Shown: piece by piece, positions 33,372 through 40,309 of the stretch
How positions within the stretch are numbered: the stretch's first letter is position 1
How the letters are laid out: each line of letters opens with the position of its first letter
DNA from: Pseudomonadota bacterium
Lineage (GTDB): Bacteria > Pseudomonadota > Gammaproteobacteria > Burkholderiales > Burkholderiaceae_C
Assembly: GCA_021845965.1 (NCBI GenBank)
Contig: JAJZUZ010000010.1
Location: 1-40,309 of the forward strand
Length of the DNA stretch: 40,309 nucleotides
Direction of reading: 5' to 3'
Notes under the pieces: generated by a model
What the model was told of the DNA's origin: nothing
What the model saw: only the letters and a program-made list of their open reading frames with translations
The model's database searches: none
Program-made: the position numbers and the translations under genes

Positions 33372-34253
33372 TCAGGGCAGGTGGCTGTCGATGAAAGGCT
33401 GGAATTTCTCCGCCAGCTTGCGGTAGCCCGGCGCCGTCAGGTGGATCTCGTTGAGCCAGTCGCCGCTGGCGTAGTGCGCCTCCGGGTCGGCCGCCTGCAG
33501 TTCCACTGCCCCATAGCTGTCGAACACGTACACGCGGTCGGCGGGTGAGTGCAAGCCCAGCAGGGTGCTGCGCAGGCGGCCAAACAGCTCGTCGCTGACC
33601 ATCTGCCGGTGCGCGGGTGGAATCGCGAACGCCGCCTGCGCGAGCGCCCGGTACAGCCAGGGCCCGCCACCGCCCGTGGGCGCATCACGCACCACCGGCC
33701 GGTGGTAGGTGTGCAGGAAGATGGGCGCCTTCCAGTCGCCGCTGCGGCTCTTGCTCTGGTCGCGGCGCTGCACCAGGGTGGCGAGGTTGTGGCGCAGGTA
33801 GCCGGCCAGGCGCTCCCAGCCGGCCGGCGACACATAGTCCCGTCCCGCGCTCGGGTTGGGCACGCGTTCTTCCGGCCGCAGCAACAGGCGGTCGGCCGGC
33901 GCGTGGTCCGCGGGCAGCGCGCAGGCCTCGATCAGGTCGTTGCCGCCGGCCGACAGCAGGAGGGCGTCCCAGCGCCGCTGCTGCACACCGTCGAGCAGGC
34001 GGTTGAAATTCGGGTCGCTCAGCGCGTCCACCATGCGCCTGAGCGTTTCACCGGGGCTGGCGCAGTTGACGACCACGTCATGGGCCGTGTTGACCCGCAG
34101 CAACTCCAGCACGATGTTGCTGGTCAGCGGCGCCAGCGTGTCGCCGAGCGAGAACCAGGAGTCCCCTTCGGCCAGAAAACGGTAGCGGTAGAGATCCAGG
34201 CTGACATAGCTTTCGCCGATGTCGAGCACCTGGCTGGGGCGCAGGTAGTCCAT
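33372..34253 (-). CDS. SGNH/GDSL-type hydrolase
   Basis: This 293-residue protein has the SGNH hydrolase blocks: GDSW with nucleophile Ser32 (block I), a GGND block (block III) near residue 103 and the closing D-x-x-x-x-IH pattern (DWLNEIHLT) near 275 that supplies Asp and His. It should be an esterase or lipase-like enzyme; no signal peptide is visible, so it appears cytoplasmic. The ATG at 34253 is preceded by AGGGAGAAGG. It converges on the light-response operon and follows the NUDIX gene on the same strand after 72 bases. Confidence 0.87.
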   Translation of the reverse strand: MDYLRPSQVLDIGESYVSLDLYRYRFLAEGDSWFSLGDTLAPLTSNIVLELLRVNTAHDVVVNCASPGETLRRMVDALSDPNFNRLLDGVQQRRWDALLLSAGGNDLIEACALPADHAPADRLLLRPEERVPNPSAGRDYVSPAGWERLAGYLRHNLATLVQRRDQSKSRSGDWKAPIFLHTYHRPVVRDAPTGGGGPWLYRALAQAAFAIPPAHRQMVSDELFGRLRSTLLGLHSPADRVYVFDSYGAVELQAADPEAHYASGDWLNEIHLTAPGYRKLAEKFQPFIDSHLP

Positions 34254-34325
34254 GACCCTTCTCCCTGTCGTGTGGGGTGATGGTAGTGAGCGAGCGCGCG
34301 GCACGCAAGCGCCGCGGGACGAGGG

Positions 34326-35198
34326 TCAGGCGAACAGGGACTCGAAGCCGTCTTCGGGCACGAAGCGTTTGCCCTGGTAGCGCAGCCGTGTCGGGCCGGG
34401 CAGGGCGCGCGCGCGTACGCTGTGGCGCGGGTCACCCGGGTAGCACAGCACGCGCGTGCCGTTTTCGTCGTCGTAGGGCTCGGGCTGGATCAGGCCCGGC
34501 CGCTGGCCGCGCGCCTCGGCCAGCACGCTGGCCACGCTGGCGTGCCGCGCCAGGTGCGCCAGGCTCATGATCTGCGGCGGCGCCAGCTCGATGTGGCCGT
34601 CGCGGTACTGCTCCAGCGCGACGCGCGGCGCCAGCCACACGCTCTCGGTGGCCTCCACGTCGTCGTGCCGCGCGGTCTGCTGGCTGGGAAAGGCGGCGAC
34701 GAAGAAGCGGGTGTCGAAGCGCTTGCTGCTGACCGAGGCCATCTTGGGCGTGATCCAGCGCGACCAGGGCAGCACGCTGTGCGTGTCCAGGCGCAGGGCC
34801 AGCTGTTTCAGCACTTCGGCAAAGCCATGGCCCTGGCGCAACAGCGCCGTGGCTCGCTCCACCTGCCCGGCCGTGGCGCCATGCGCATACAGCACTCCCG
34901 ATTCCTCGAACGCTTCGCGCAGCGCCGCCACGTAGCAGCTGGCGGCCAGTTCGGCCGCCGTGTCGGGCTCGCCCAGCGCCGCATGCAGGGCGGCCACGGA
35001 CTGGTCCAGCTGTGTGATCAGCTCCGCATCCTCGGCGTCGATCTTGCCGCCGGGAAACACATAGGCGCCGCCCAGCACGTCCGACAGGCCGTGCCGTTGC
35101 AGCAGGAACACCTCCAGCCCGCCCGGCGCGTCGCGCAGCATGACCACGGTGGCGGCGTCGCGCGGCGGGGTGTCGATGACGGTGCGGTTCAGTTCCAT
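34326..35198 (-). CDS. NUDIX hydrolase
   Basis: This 290-residue protein has the Nudix fold with VFPGGKID at 47-54 and the catalytic REAFEESG at 94-101. About 43 residues separate the two parts, instead of the usual few, a layout found in the larger CoA-diphosphatase-like (NUDT19-type) members. Metal-binding Glu98 and Glu99 are present. Substrate is unknown; a CoA or acyl-CoA pyrophosphate is possible and would suit its divergent neighbour, a hydroxyacyl-CoA-type SDR. Confidence 0.9.
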   Translation of the reverse strand: MELNRTVIDTPPRDAATVVMLRDAPGGLEVFLLQRHGLSDVLGGAYVFPGGKIDAEDAELITQLDQSVAALHAALGEPDTAAELAASCYVAALREAFEESGVLYAHGATAGQVERATALLRQGHGFAEVLKQLALRLDTHSVLPWSRWITPKMASVSSKRFDTRFFVAAFPSQQTARHDDVEATESVWLAPRVALEQYRDGHIELAPPQIMSLAHLARHASVASVLAEARGQRPGLIQPEPYDDENGTRVLCYPGDPRHSVRARALPGPTRLRYQGKRFVPEDGFESLFA

Positions 35199-35220
35199 GG
35201 TGTCGGCTCGGTGACGGGGA

Positions 35221-35240
35221 CGCTAACGTCCGTTCGCTAA
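35221..35240. repeat. Direct repeat of CGCTAA in a divergent promoter region
   Basis: CGCTAA occurs at 35221-35226 and again at 35235-35240, with AACG-TC-CGTT between them forming a short palindrome. It lies in the 72-base gap between the divergent NUDIX and SDR genes and could be a regulator site. No family can be named. Confidence 0.3.
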
Positions 35241-35270
35241 GATTCGAGCATACGTCAACAAGGAGCAGAC

Positions 35271-36182
35271 ATGATCGACTTCAAGGGCCGCGTGGCCATC
35301 GTGACCGGCGCCGGCGGCGGCCTGGGCAAGGCGCATGCGCTGGCACTGGCCCGGCGCGGTGCCAGGGTGGTGGTCAACGACCTGGGCGGTGCGCGCGACG
35401 GCAGCGGCGGCTCGGCGACCGCGGCACAGGCGGTGGTGGACGAGATCCGCGCCGCCGGTGGTGAGGCGATCGCGAACGCGGCCTCCGTGACCGACTTCGA
35501 TGCGGTGCAGGCCATGGTGCAGCAGGCCATGGACACCTGGGGCCGCGTGGACGTGCTGGTCAACAACGCGGGCATCCTGCGCGACAAGACCTTTGCCAAG
35601 ATGGACCTGGCCGACTTCCGCCTGGTGCTGGACGTGCACCTGATGGGCGCCGTGCATTGCACCAAGGCTGTCTGGCCCATCATGACGGCCCAGAAATACG
35701 GCCGTATCGTCATGACCACCTCGTCCAGCGGCCTGTACGGCAACTTCGGCCAGTCCAACTACGGCGCCGCCAAGCTGGCCCTGGTCGGGCTCATGCAGAC
35801 GCTGGCGCTCGAGGGGGCCAAGCACAACATCCACGTCAACTGCCTGGCGCCCACGGCCGCCACGCGCATGACCGAGGACCTGATGCCGGCCGAGGTGCTG
35901 CGTGCCCTGCAGCCCGAGGCCGTGGTGCCCGCCATGCTGGTGCTGGCCAGCGAGCAGGCGCCCACGCGCACCACCCTGTGCGCCGGCGCCGGCAGCGTGG
36001 AGGCGGCCCACATCACCATGACCCAGGGCGCCTGGATCGGCCTGGACGAGAGCGCTGACGTCCGGCTGCAGCAGCTGCTGGAACAGGTGAAGGACCGCAC
36101 CAACGAGATGGTGCCCGGCGGCGGCAGCGCCCAGGGTACGCACGAGGTGGCTCGGGCGATGGCCATGCTGGGCCAGGGCTGA
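35271..36182 (+). CDS. SDR, (3R)-hydroxyacyl-CoA dehydrogenase type
   Basis: This 303-residue protein has a glycine motif TGAGGGLG near residue 12, VVNDLGGARDGSG after the second strand, NNAGILRD near 99 and the catalytic Ser-Tyr-Lys (TTSSSGLYGNFGQSNYGAAK) near 145-162. The VVNDLGG signature and length match the dehydrogenase part of multifunctional enzyme type 2 and related bacterial proteins that oxidise 3-hydroxyacyl-CoA with NAD. The ATG at 35271 is preceded by AAGGAG at seven bases. It is followed by a strong terminator and is probably monocistronic. Confidence 0.9.
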   Translation: MIDFKGRVAIVTGAGGGLGKAHALALARRGARVVVNDLGGARDGSGGSATAAQAVVDEIRAAGGEAIANAASVTDFDAVQAMVQQAMDTWGRVDVLVNNAGILRDKTFAKMDLADFRLVLDVHLMGAVHCTKAVWPIMTAQKYGRIVMTTSSSGLYGNFGQSNYGAAKLALVGLMQTLALEGAKHNIHVNCLAPTAATRMTEDLMPAEVLRALQPEAVVPAMLVLASEQAPTRTTLCAGAGSVEAAHITMTQGAWIGLDESADVRLQQLLEQVKDRTNEMVPGGGSAQGTHEVARAMAMLGQG

Positions 36183-36204
36183 ACCGCCGCGTTCTGCTGA
36201 CCAG

Positions 36205-36239
36205 AAACGACAAGCCCGGCTCAGCCGGGCTTGTCGTTT
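36205..36239. terminator. Strong bidirectional terminator
   Basis: AAACGACAAGCCCGGC at 36205-36220 pairs perfectly with GCCGGGCTTGTCGTTT at 36224-36239 around a TCA loop, giving a 16-base-pair stem ending in a T-run on one side and an A-run on the other. It lies between the SDR and the chemoreceptor gene, whose ends converge here, and can serve both. Confidence 0.9.
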
Positions 36240-36257
36240 GTTGCCGGTGGGACGGTC

Positions 36258-37994
36258 CTAGAAGGATTCCCAGTCGCCGCCGCCGGCCAGGGCCATGCGG
36301 GCCGGTGCCGGCCCGAGCGCTGCGGGCGTTCTATGGGCCAGGCGGGGCGCGGTGCCGGCGCCGTCATGGGAGGCCGCCCGGGCGGCCTCCTGTGCCGCGC
36401 GCGTCACGACGGCGGCCGGCGGGGTGCCAGCCGGGGCGGATGGGGCCAACTGGAACACGGCCACGGTCTTCAGCAATTCCTGCGCCTGCGTGTTCAGGCT
36501 GGCCGCCGCCGCTGCGATCTCCTCGACCATGGCGGCGTTCTGCTGCGTGGTCTGGTCCATGCTCGTGACGGCCTCGCCCATCTGCGCCACGCCGGCATCC
36601 TGCTCCCGGCTGGCCGCACTGATCTCGCCCACGATGTCGGTCACCCGGCGGATCGAGGCCACCACCTCGGTCATCGTCGCGCCGGCCTTGTCGACCAGCG
36701 CGGAGCCCTGTTCGACACGCTGCACACTGGCCTCGATCAGGGCCTTGATCTGCTTGGCCGCTTCGGCGGAGCGGCTGGCGAGGTTGCGCACCTCGCCAGC
36801 CACCACGGCGAAGCCGCGGCCCTGTTCCCCGGCGCGCGCGGCTTCCACCGCGGCATTGAGCGCCAGGATATTGGTCTGGAAGGCGATGGCGTCGATCACG
36901 CTGATGATGTCGGCAATCTGGCGCGAGCTGTCATTGATGGCCTTCATGGTGTCCACCACTTCGGTCACGACTTCGCCGCCCCTGACCGCAACGGCCGAGG
37001 CGTTCTGGGCCAGCTGGTTGGCCTGGCGCGCGTTGTCGGCGTTCTGCTTCACGGTGGAGCCCAGCTGCTCCATGGAGGCCGCGGTCTGTTCCAGCGCGCT
37101 GGCCTGGCTTTCGGTGCGGCTGGAGAGGTCCGCGTTGCCATGTGAGATCTGCGCGCTGGCCGCGGCGATGGCTTCCGAACCCTGGCGCACCCGTCCGACC
37201 ACGGCGGCCAGGCTGGCGCGCATGCGGCTGATGTAGGCCATCAGGCTGCGCGTGTCACCCGGCCGGGTATGCACGTCCACCTGGAGGTCGCCGGCTGCGA
37301 TTTCGCGTGCCACGGAAGAAGCGTAGGCCGGCTCGCCGCCGATCTGCCGCATCAGGGTGCGCGTCATGCTCCAGGCGGCCAGGAAGCCCACGAGCAGCGC
37401 CAGCGCACCCACGGAGGCGAGGATGAGGCTGCCCTGGCGCGAGTTGTCAAAGACGTGCGCGGCCTGGCCGTCGATGGTTCTGACCTGGTAGTCCATGTAG
37501 GCTTTCACCTTGTCGACGTAGGTCGTCGCCGCCGGCACGAAAGTCTGCTCCAGGATCTCGCCGGCCTGCTCGTTGCGCCCGGCGGCCTTGGCGGCGGTGA
37601 TGGCGTCGCGGGCCTGCAGGTAGCGCGCGCGTGCGGTGGCGATCTCCTCGGCGATGCGAACCTCCTCGGCGCTGGAGGGCAGCCGGGACAACTGCTCGAT
37701 GATTTCATTGCCGCGCTTGGTGGAGGCCTGCGCCTCCGCCTGGAAGTACGGCCCCAGCGAGGTGTCCGAGCTCTTGGCGATGGCGAGCAGCCGCCGCACG
37801 CCGATGGAAACATTCTTGAATTGCTCGCTGGCCAGCCGCTCCTTCAGCAGCGACACCTCCTTGATCTCGTGCGTGGTCTGCGCCACGTTGTTCAAGTAGG
37901 CGATGCCCACGACGACCACCACGGCCATCAGCAGCAGGATGGCGGCAAAGCGCAGGGCGAGCTGGGTGCCCACCCTCATCTGAGTCAAGTTCAT
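36258..37994 (-). CDS. Methyl-accepting chemotaxis protein with CheR/CheB tether
   Basis: This 578-residue receptor has a membrane helix at about 10-33, a four-helix periplasmic sensor region of about 155 residues, a second helix near 190-210, HAMP and a long signalling coiled coil with the [14 protein letters not shown] tip. It ends in DWESF, a variant of the NWETF pentapeptide that recruits the methyltransferase CheR and methylesterase CheB. A Pro/Ala-rich linker precedes it. The ATG at 37994 has AGGGGG at about six bases; the frame to 38084 has none. Ligand is unknown. No che genes are in the window. Confidence 0.95.
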   Translation of the reverse strand: MNLTQMRVGTQLALRFAAILLLMAVVVVVGIAYLNNVAQTTHEIKEVSLLKERLASEQFKNVSIGVRRLLAIAKSSDTSLGPYFQAEAQASTKRGNEIIEQLSRLPSSAEEVRIAEEIATARARYLQARDAITAAKAAGRNEQAGEILEQTFVPAATTYVDKVKAYMDYQVRTIDGQAAHVFDNSRQGSLILASVGALALLVGFLAAWSMTRTLMRQIGGEPAYASSVAREIAAGDLQVDVHTRPGDTRSLMAYISRMRASLAAVVGRVRQGSEAIAAASAQISHGNADLSSRTESQASALEQTAASMEQLGSTVKQNADNARQANQLAQNASAVAVRGGEVVTEVVDTMKAINDSSRQIADIISVIDAIAFQTNILALNAAVEAARAGEQGRGFAVVAGEVRNLASRSAEAAKQIKALIEASVQRVEQGSALVDKAGATMTEVVASIRRVTDIVGEISAASREQDAGVAQMGEAVTSMDQTTQQNAAMVEEIAAAAASLNTQAQELLKTVAVFQLAPSAPAGTPPAAVVTRAAQEAARAASHDGAGTAPRLAHRTPAALGPAPARMALAGGGDWESF

Positions 37995-38158
37995 CGGATC
38001 CCCCTGAATGTGTTTTCTTCTGCCGGCCGGAGACGGACGGCGAACCCACTCTAGCGCGATGCGCGCGCCCGGCGTATCCCCCAAAAGGGGCAGAGGCAGG
38101 AGGGTTCATGCGGCTGACATGCTCCGCTGCCAGGCGCGGCCCGCCGGGGTCGGGGGGG

Positions 38159-38521
38159 CTAGGCGACGAGGGGCGTCAGCCACGGCCAGCGGCCGCCCGC
38201 AGGTCCTACCAGCGCCGCCAGGCCGGCCAGATTGAGCAGCACCGTGAGCCAGAAGACGGCACGAAACGGGGTCTTGACGGATTTGTGACGCAGGAGGCGC
38301 TGTGCAAGCACGGCGCCCGGCCAGCCGCCGAACAGCGCCAGCAGGTGCAGGGTGCGCTCCCGCACGCGTGGCCCACCGGTGCGAGCGGCCGATTTGTCGG
38401 CGGCGTAGACCGCAAAGCACAGCAGGCTCATGGCCAGATAAGCGGCACCCGCCAGCAGCGGCAGGGGCCACCCCGGCGCGAGCAGGAGGTACAGCAGGGC
38501 AAGCAGTGCGAGCGCGGGCAC
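38159..38521 (-). CDS. DUF1294 membrane protein
   Basis: This 120-residue protein has three or four hydrophobic segments and the DUF1294 core: YAADKSAARTGGPRVRERTL near residue 40, LALFGGWPGAVLAQRLLRHKS near 62 and FRAVFWLTVLLN near 86. Function of the family is not known; fusions to cold-shock domains exist elsewhere but no such domain is present here. The start is a GTG six bases after the stop of the preceding gene, so the two are probably coupled. Confidence 0.85.
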   Translation of the reverse strand: MPALALLALLYLLLAPGWPLPLLAGAAYLAMSLLCFAVYAADKSAARTGGPRVRERTLHLLALFGGWPGAVLAQRLLRHKSVKTPFRAVFWLTVLLNLAGLAALVGPAGGRWPWLTPLVA

Positions 38522-38527
38522 GACGAC

Positions 38528-38767
38528 TCAACGCAGGGCGGCTTGCGCCGGCAGCAGCAACTCCGCTTCCTGTTGCCAGTAGGTGGCGGCTTCGTAGAAA
38601 CCCTCCCACACGCAGCCATTGCAGCCGCGGCCGCAACAGGTGGTGGGCAGGGGCGGCGGAGCGCGCAGCGCCACGCCGGCGACCTGGGCGCGTGCCTGCA
38701 GGGCCGCGAACATGGCCTGCGTCCGGGCCAGTGGCCCCTGGATCAGAAAGATGGCATCGTCGCTCAT
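38528..38767 (-). CDS. Oxidored-like small cysteine protein
   Basis: This 79-residue protein carries the CCGRGCNGCVWEGFYEA motif (about 45-61) of the oxidoreductase-like N-terminal family (PF09791), with a four-cysteine pattern that could bind metal. Its function is unknown. The ATG at 38767 is used; an in-frame TTG lies 12 bases earlier. It is divergent from gshA, with 98 bases between them, and precedes the DUF1294 gene by six bases. Confidence 0.8.
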   Translation of the reverse strand: MSDDAIFLIQGPLARTQAMFAALQARAQVAGVALRAPPPLPTTCCGRGCNGCVWEGFYEAATYWQQEAELLLPAQAALR

Positions 38768-38865
38768 GCGCTGGGTCAAGAAAGGGCATTTCCCTGTCGC
38801 ACAGGGTTTATCCCGTCCATGTTAACTTCCGGGTCCGATTACAAAGACAACAAGCCCCCGTTCCC

Positions 38866-40309
38866 ATGAGCAACCCGGCCACCCCCCTTTTTTCGCCCGA
38901 GCGCCTGCGGGGCATCCGCCGCGGCATCGAGAAGGAAAGCCTGCGCGCGCTCCCTGACGGTGCGCTGGCCCTGACGCCGCACCCGGTGGCGCTGGGCTCG
39001 GCGCTCACGCACCCGCACATCACCACCGACTATTCGGAGTCGCAGCTGGAACTCATCACCAGCGTGCACGCCGGCGTGGATGACTGCCTCGCCGAGCTCA
39101 CCGAGATCCATCAGTGCGTCTACCGCACGTTGCGCGAAGCCGGCGACGAGATGCTCTGGGTCTCCAGCATGCCCTGCGGCCTGCCCATTGACGAGACCAT
39201 TCCGCTGGGGCGCTACGGCTCGTCCAATATCGGTCGCGCCAAGAGTGTCTACCGCATGGGCCTGGGGCACCGTTACGGCCGGCGCATGCAGACCATCTCG
39301 GGCATCCACTACAACTGGTCCCTGCCGGGCCTGAGCAACGAACAGTACTTCGCCCTCATCCGCAACTTCCGTCGCCAGGCTTTTCTGCTGCTGTACCTGC
39401 TGGGTGCGTCGCCCGCGGTGTGCTCCACCTTCGTCGAGGGGCGCCAGCATGAACTGCAGTCCCTCGGCGGCAAGGCGCTCTACATGCCGTACGGCACCTC
39501 GCTGCGCATGGGGCGGCTGGGTTACCAGAGCGACGCGCAGGCTTCGCTGGCCGTGAGCTACAACAGCCTGGAGCGCTATGCCGACTCCCTGCACGATGCG
39601 CTCACGCGTCCCTGGCCGGCCTACGAGGCGCTGGGCATTGTCAATCCGGGCGGCGAGTACCTCCAGCTGGCCACCAGCCTGCTGCAGATCGAGAACGAGT
39701 TCTACGGCACCATCCGCCCCAAGCGCACCATCCGTTCGGGGGAGCGGCCACTGCACGCATTGCGCGAGCGGGGGGTGGAGTACGTGGAGGTGCGCCTGCT
39801 CGACCTCGATCCCTTCGAGCCGGTGGGTATTCATGCCCAGACCCTGCGCTTCCTGGATGTCTTCCTGCTGCACTGCCTGCACAGTGACAGCCCGCCGGAC
39901 ACGCCGCAGGAGATCGCCGAACTGGCACGCAACCAGCACCTCACGGCGGCGCGCGGGCGCGAGCCCGGGCTCAAGCTGCTGCGGCGCGGACGCGAAGTGG
40001 CGCTAACCGAATGGGGGGGCGAGATCCTGCGGGCCTGCGAACCGATTGCCCGCGCGCTCGATGCGGCGCACGGCGGTGACGACTACAGTGCCGCCGTGCG
40101 CAGCGCACTGGCCGGCCTGGCCGATCCCGCGCGCCTGCCCTCGGCGCGCGTGCTGGCGGCGATGACGGCCGAGCACGACCACTCCTTCCTACGTTTCGTG
40201 CGCGCCCGTTCGCAGCAGACCCGCCAGCAGCTGCTGGCCCTGCCATGGACGCCACAGCAGCAGGTGAAGTACGAGGTCATGGCGCGCCGCTCCATCGCGG
40301 AAGATCGGA
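38866..40309 (+). CDS. gshA: Glutamate-cysteine ligase (3' end cut by window)
   Basis: GshA joins glutamate and cysteine with ATP in the first step of glutathione synthesis. About 481 residues are present before the right edge, against about 518 in the E. coli enzyme. Typical type 1 segments are RRGIEKESLR near residue 18 (ATP and metal site), TDYSESQLELIT near 53, SGIHYNWSLP near 145 and YVEVRLLDLDPFEPVGI near 305. The ATG at 38866 fits the length of the family's N-terminus though its ribosome site is weak. It is divergent from the Oxidored-like gene. Confidence 0.95.
   Translation, partial: MSNPATPLFSPERLRGIRRGIEKESLRALPDGALALTPHPVALGSALTHPHITTDYSESQLELITSVHAGVDDCLAELTEIHQCVYRTLREAGDEMLWVSSMPCGLPIDETIPLGRYGSSNIGRAKSVYRMGLGHRYGRRMQTISGIHYNWSLPGLSNEQYFALIRNFRRQAFLLLYLLGASPAVCSTFVEGRQHELQSLGGKALYMPYGTSLRMGRLGYQSDAQASLAVSYNSLERYADSLHDALTRPWPAYEALGIVNPGGEYLQLATSLLQIENEFYGTIRPKRTIRSGERPLHALRERGVEYVEVRLLDLDPFEPVGIHAQTLRFLDVFLLHCLHSDSPPDTPQEIAELARNQHLTAARGREPGLKLLRRGREVALTEWGGEILRACEPIARALDAAHGGDDYSAAVRSALAGLADPARLPSARVLAAMTAEHDHSFLRFVRARSQQTRQQLLALPWTPQQQVKYEVMARRSIAEDR

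Noticed and set aside
38085-38115. CCCCCAAAAGGGG segment upstream of the second chemoreceptor as a further copy of the GC-rich repeat
   Set aside because: Only the hairpin core resembles the repeat; the flanking TTCGCT and CCTCC blocks are missing.
1-40309. CRISPR arrays, tRNA or rRNA genes, insertion sequences, prophage or attachment sites
   Set aside because: No regularly spaced repeats, cloverleaf-type sequence, transposase, integrase or terminal repeats were seen.

Overview
The window is about 40 kb of GC-rich bacterial chromosome. Gene content and codon use point to a betaproteobacterium of the Burkholderiales, most likely Comamonadaceae. This is an inference from a nar locus with two NarK transporters, GC-rich intergenic repeats of a type I associate with that family, and the protein families present. 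I see no plasmid, phage, IS, CRISPR, tRNA or rRNA signal. Genes are packed tightly and no gene-free stretch exceeds about 220 bases.

Region 1 (1-19.7 kb, all on the minus strand, read right to left) is a nitrate respiration locus. It starts with the sensor-regulator pair narX-narL. A DCC-family thiol protein, a small membrane protein and a PAS-GGDEF diguanylate cyclase follow. Next come two nitrate/nitrite transporters (narK1, narK2), the membrane-bound nitrate reductase narGHJI and a parvulin-type prolyl isomerase. Beyond these are a beta-carbonic anhydrase, a chemoreceptor, a bacteriohemerythrin and a nitronate monooxygenase that runs off the left edge. FNR-type boxes lie in front of narX and narK1. 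Three copies of a GC-rich repeat sit just after the stop codons of narG, narH and the isomerase gene.

Region 2 (19.8-25.3 kb) holds a YdcH-like small protein, an SDR, an RluA-type pseudouridine synthase and a likely cAMP signalling group. That group is a PAS hybrid histidine kinase next to a class III cyclase with an FHA domain, divergent from a stand-alone cyclic-nucleotide-binding protein.

Region 3 (25.3-33.4 kb) is a probable light-response locus. A LitR/CarH-type MerR regulator with both cobalamin-photoreceptor motifs is divergent from a tightly coupled eight-gene operon: FAD oxidoreductase, DUF1365, cyclopropane-fatty-acid-synthase-like methyltransferase, chalcone-isomerase-like protein, GPH/MFS transporter, DUF3833 lipoprotein, SDR and an NTF2-like protein. 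A 17-bp palindrome lies between them. The operon looks like a membrane-lipid modification or photo-oxidative stress system and is the most interesting part of the window.

Region 4 (33.4-40.3 kb) contains an SGNH hydrolase, a NUDIX hydrolase, a hydroxyacyl-CoA-type SDR followed by a strong bidirectional terminator, a second chemoreceptor carrying a C-terminal CheR/CheB tether, two small proteins (DUF1294 and Oxidored-like) and the start of gshA, cut by the right edge.
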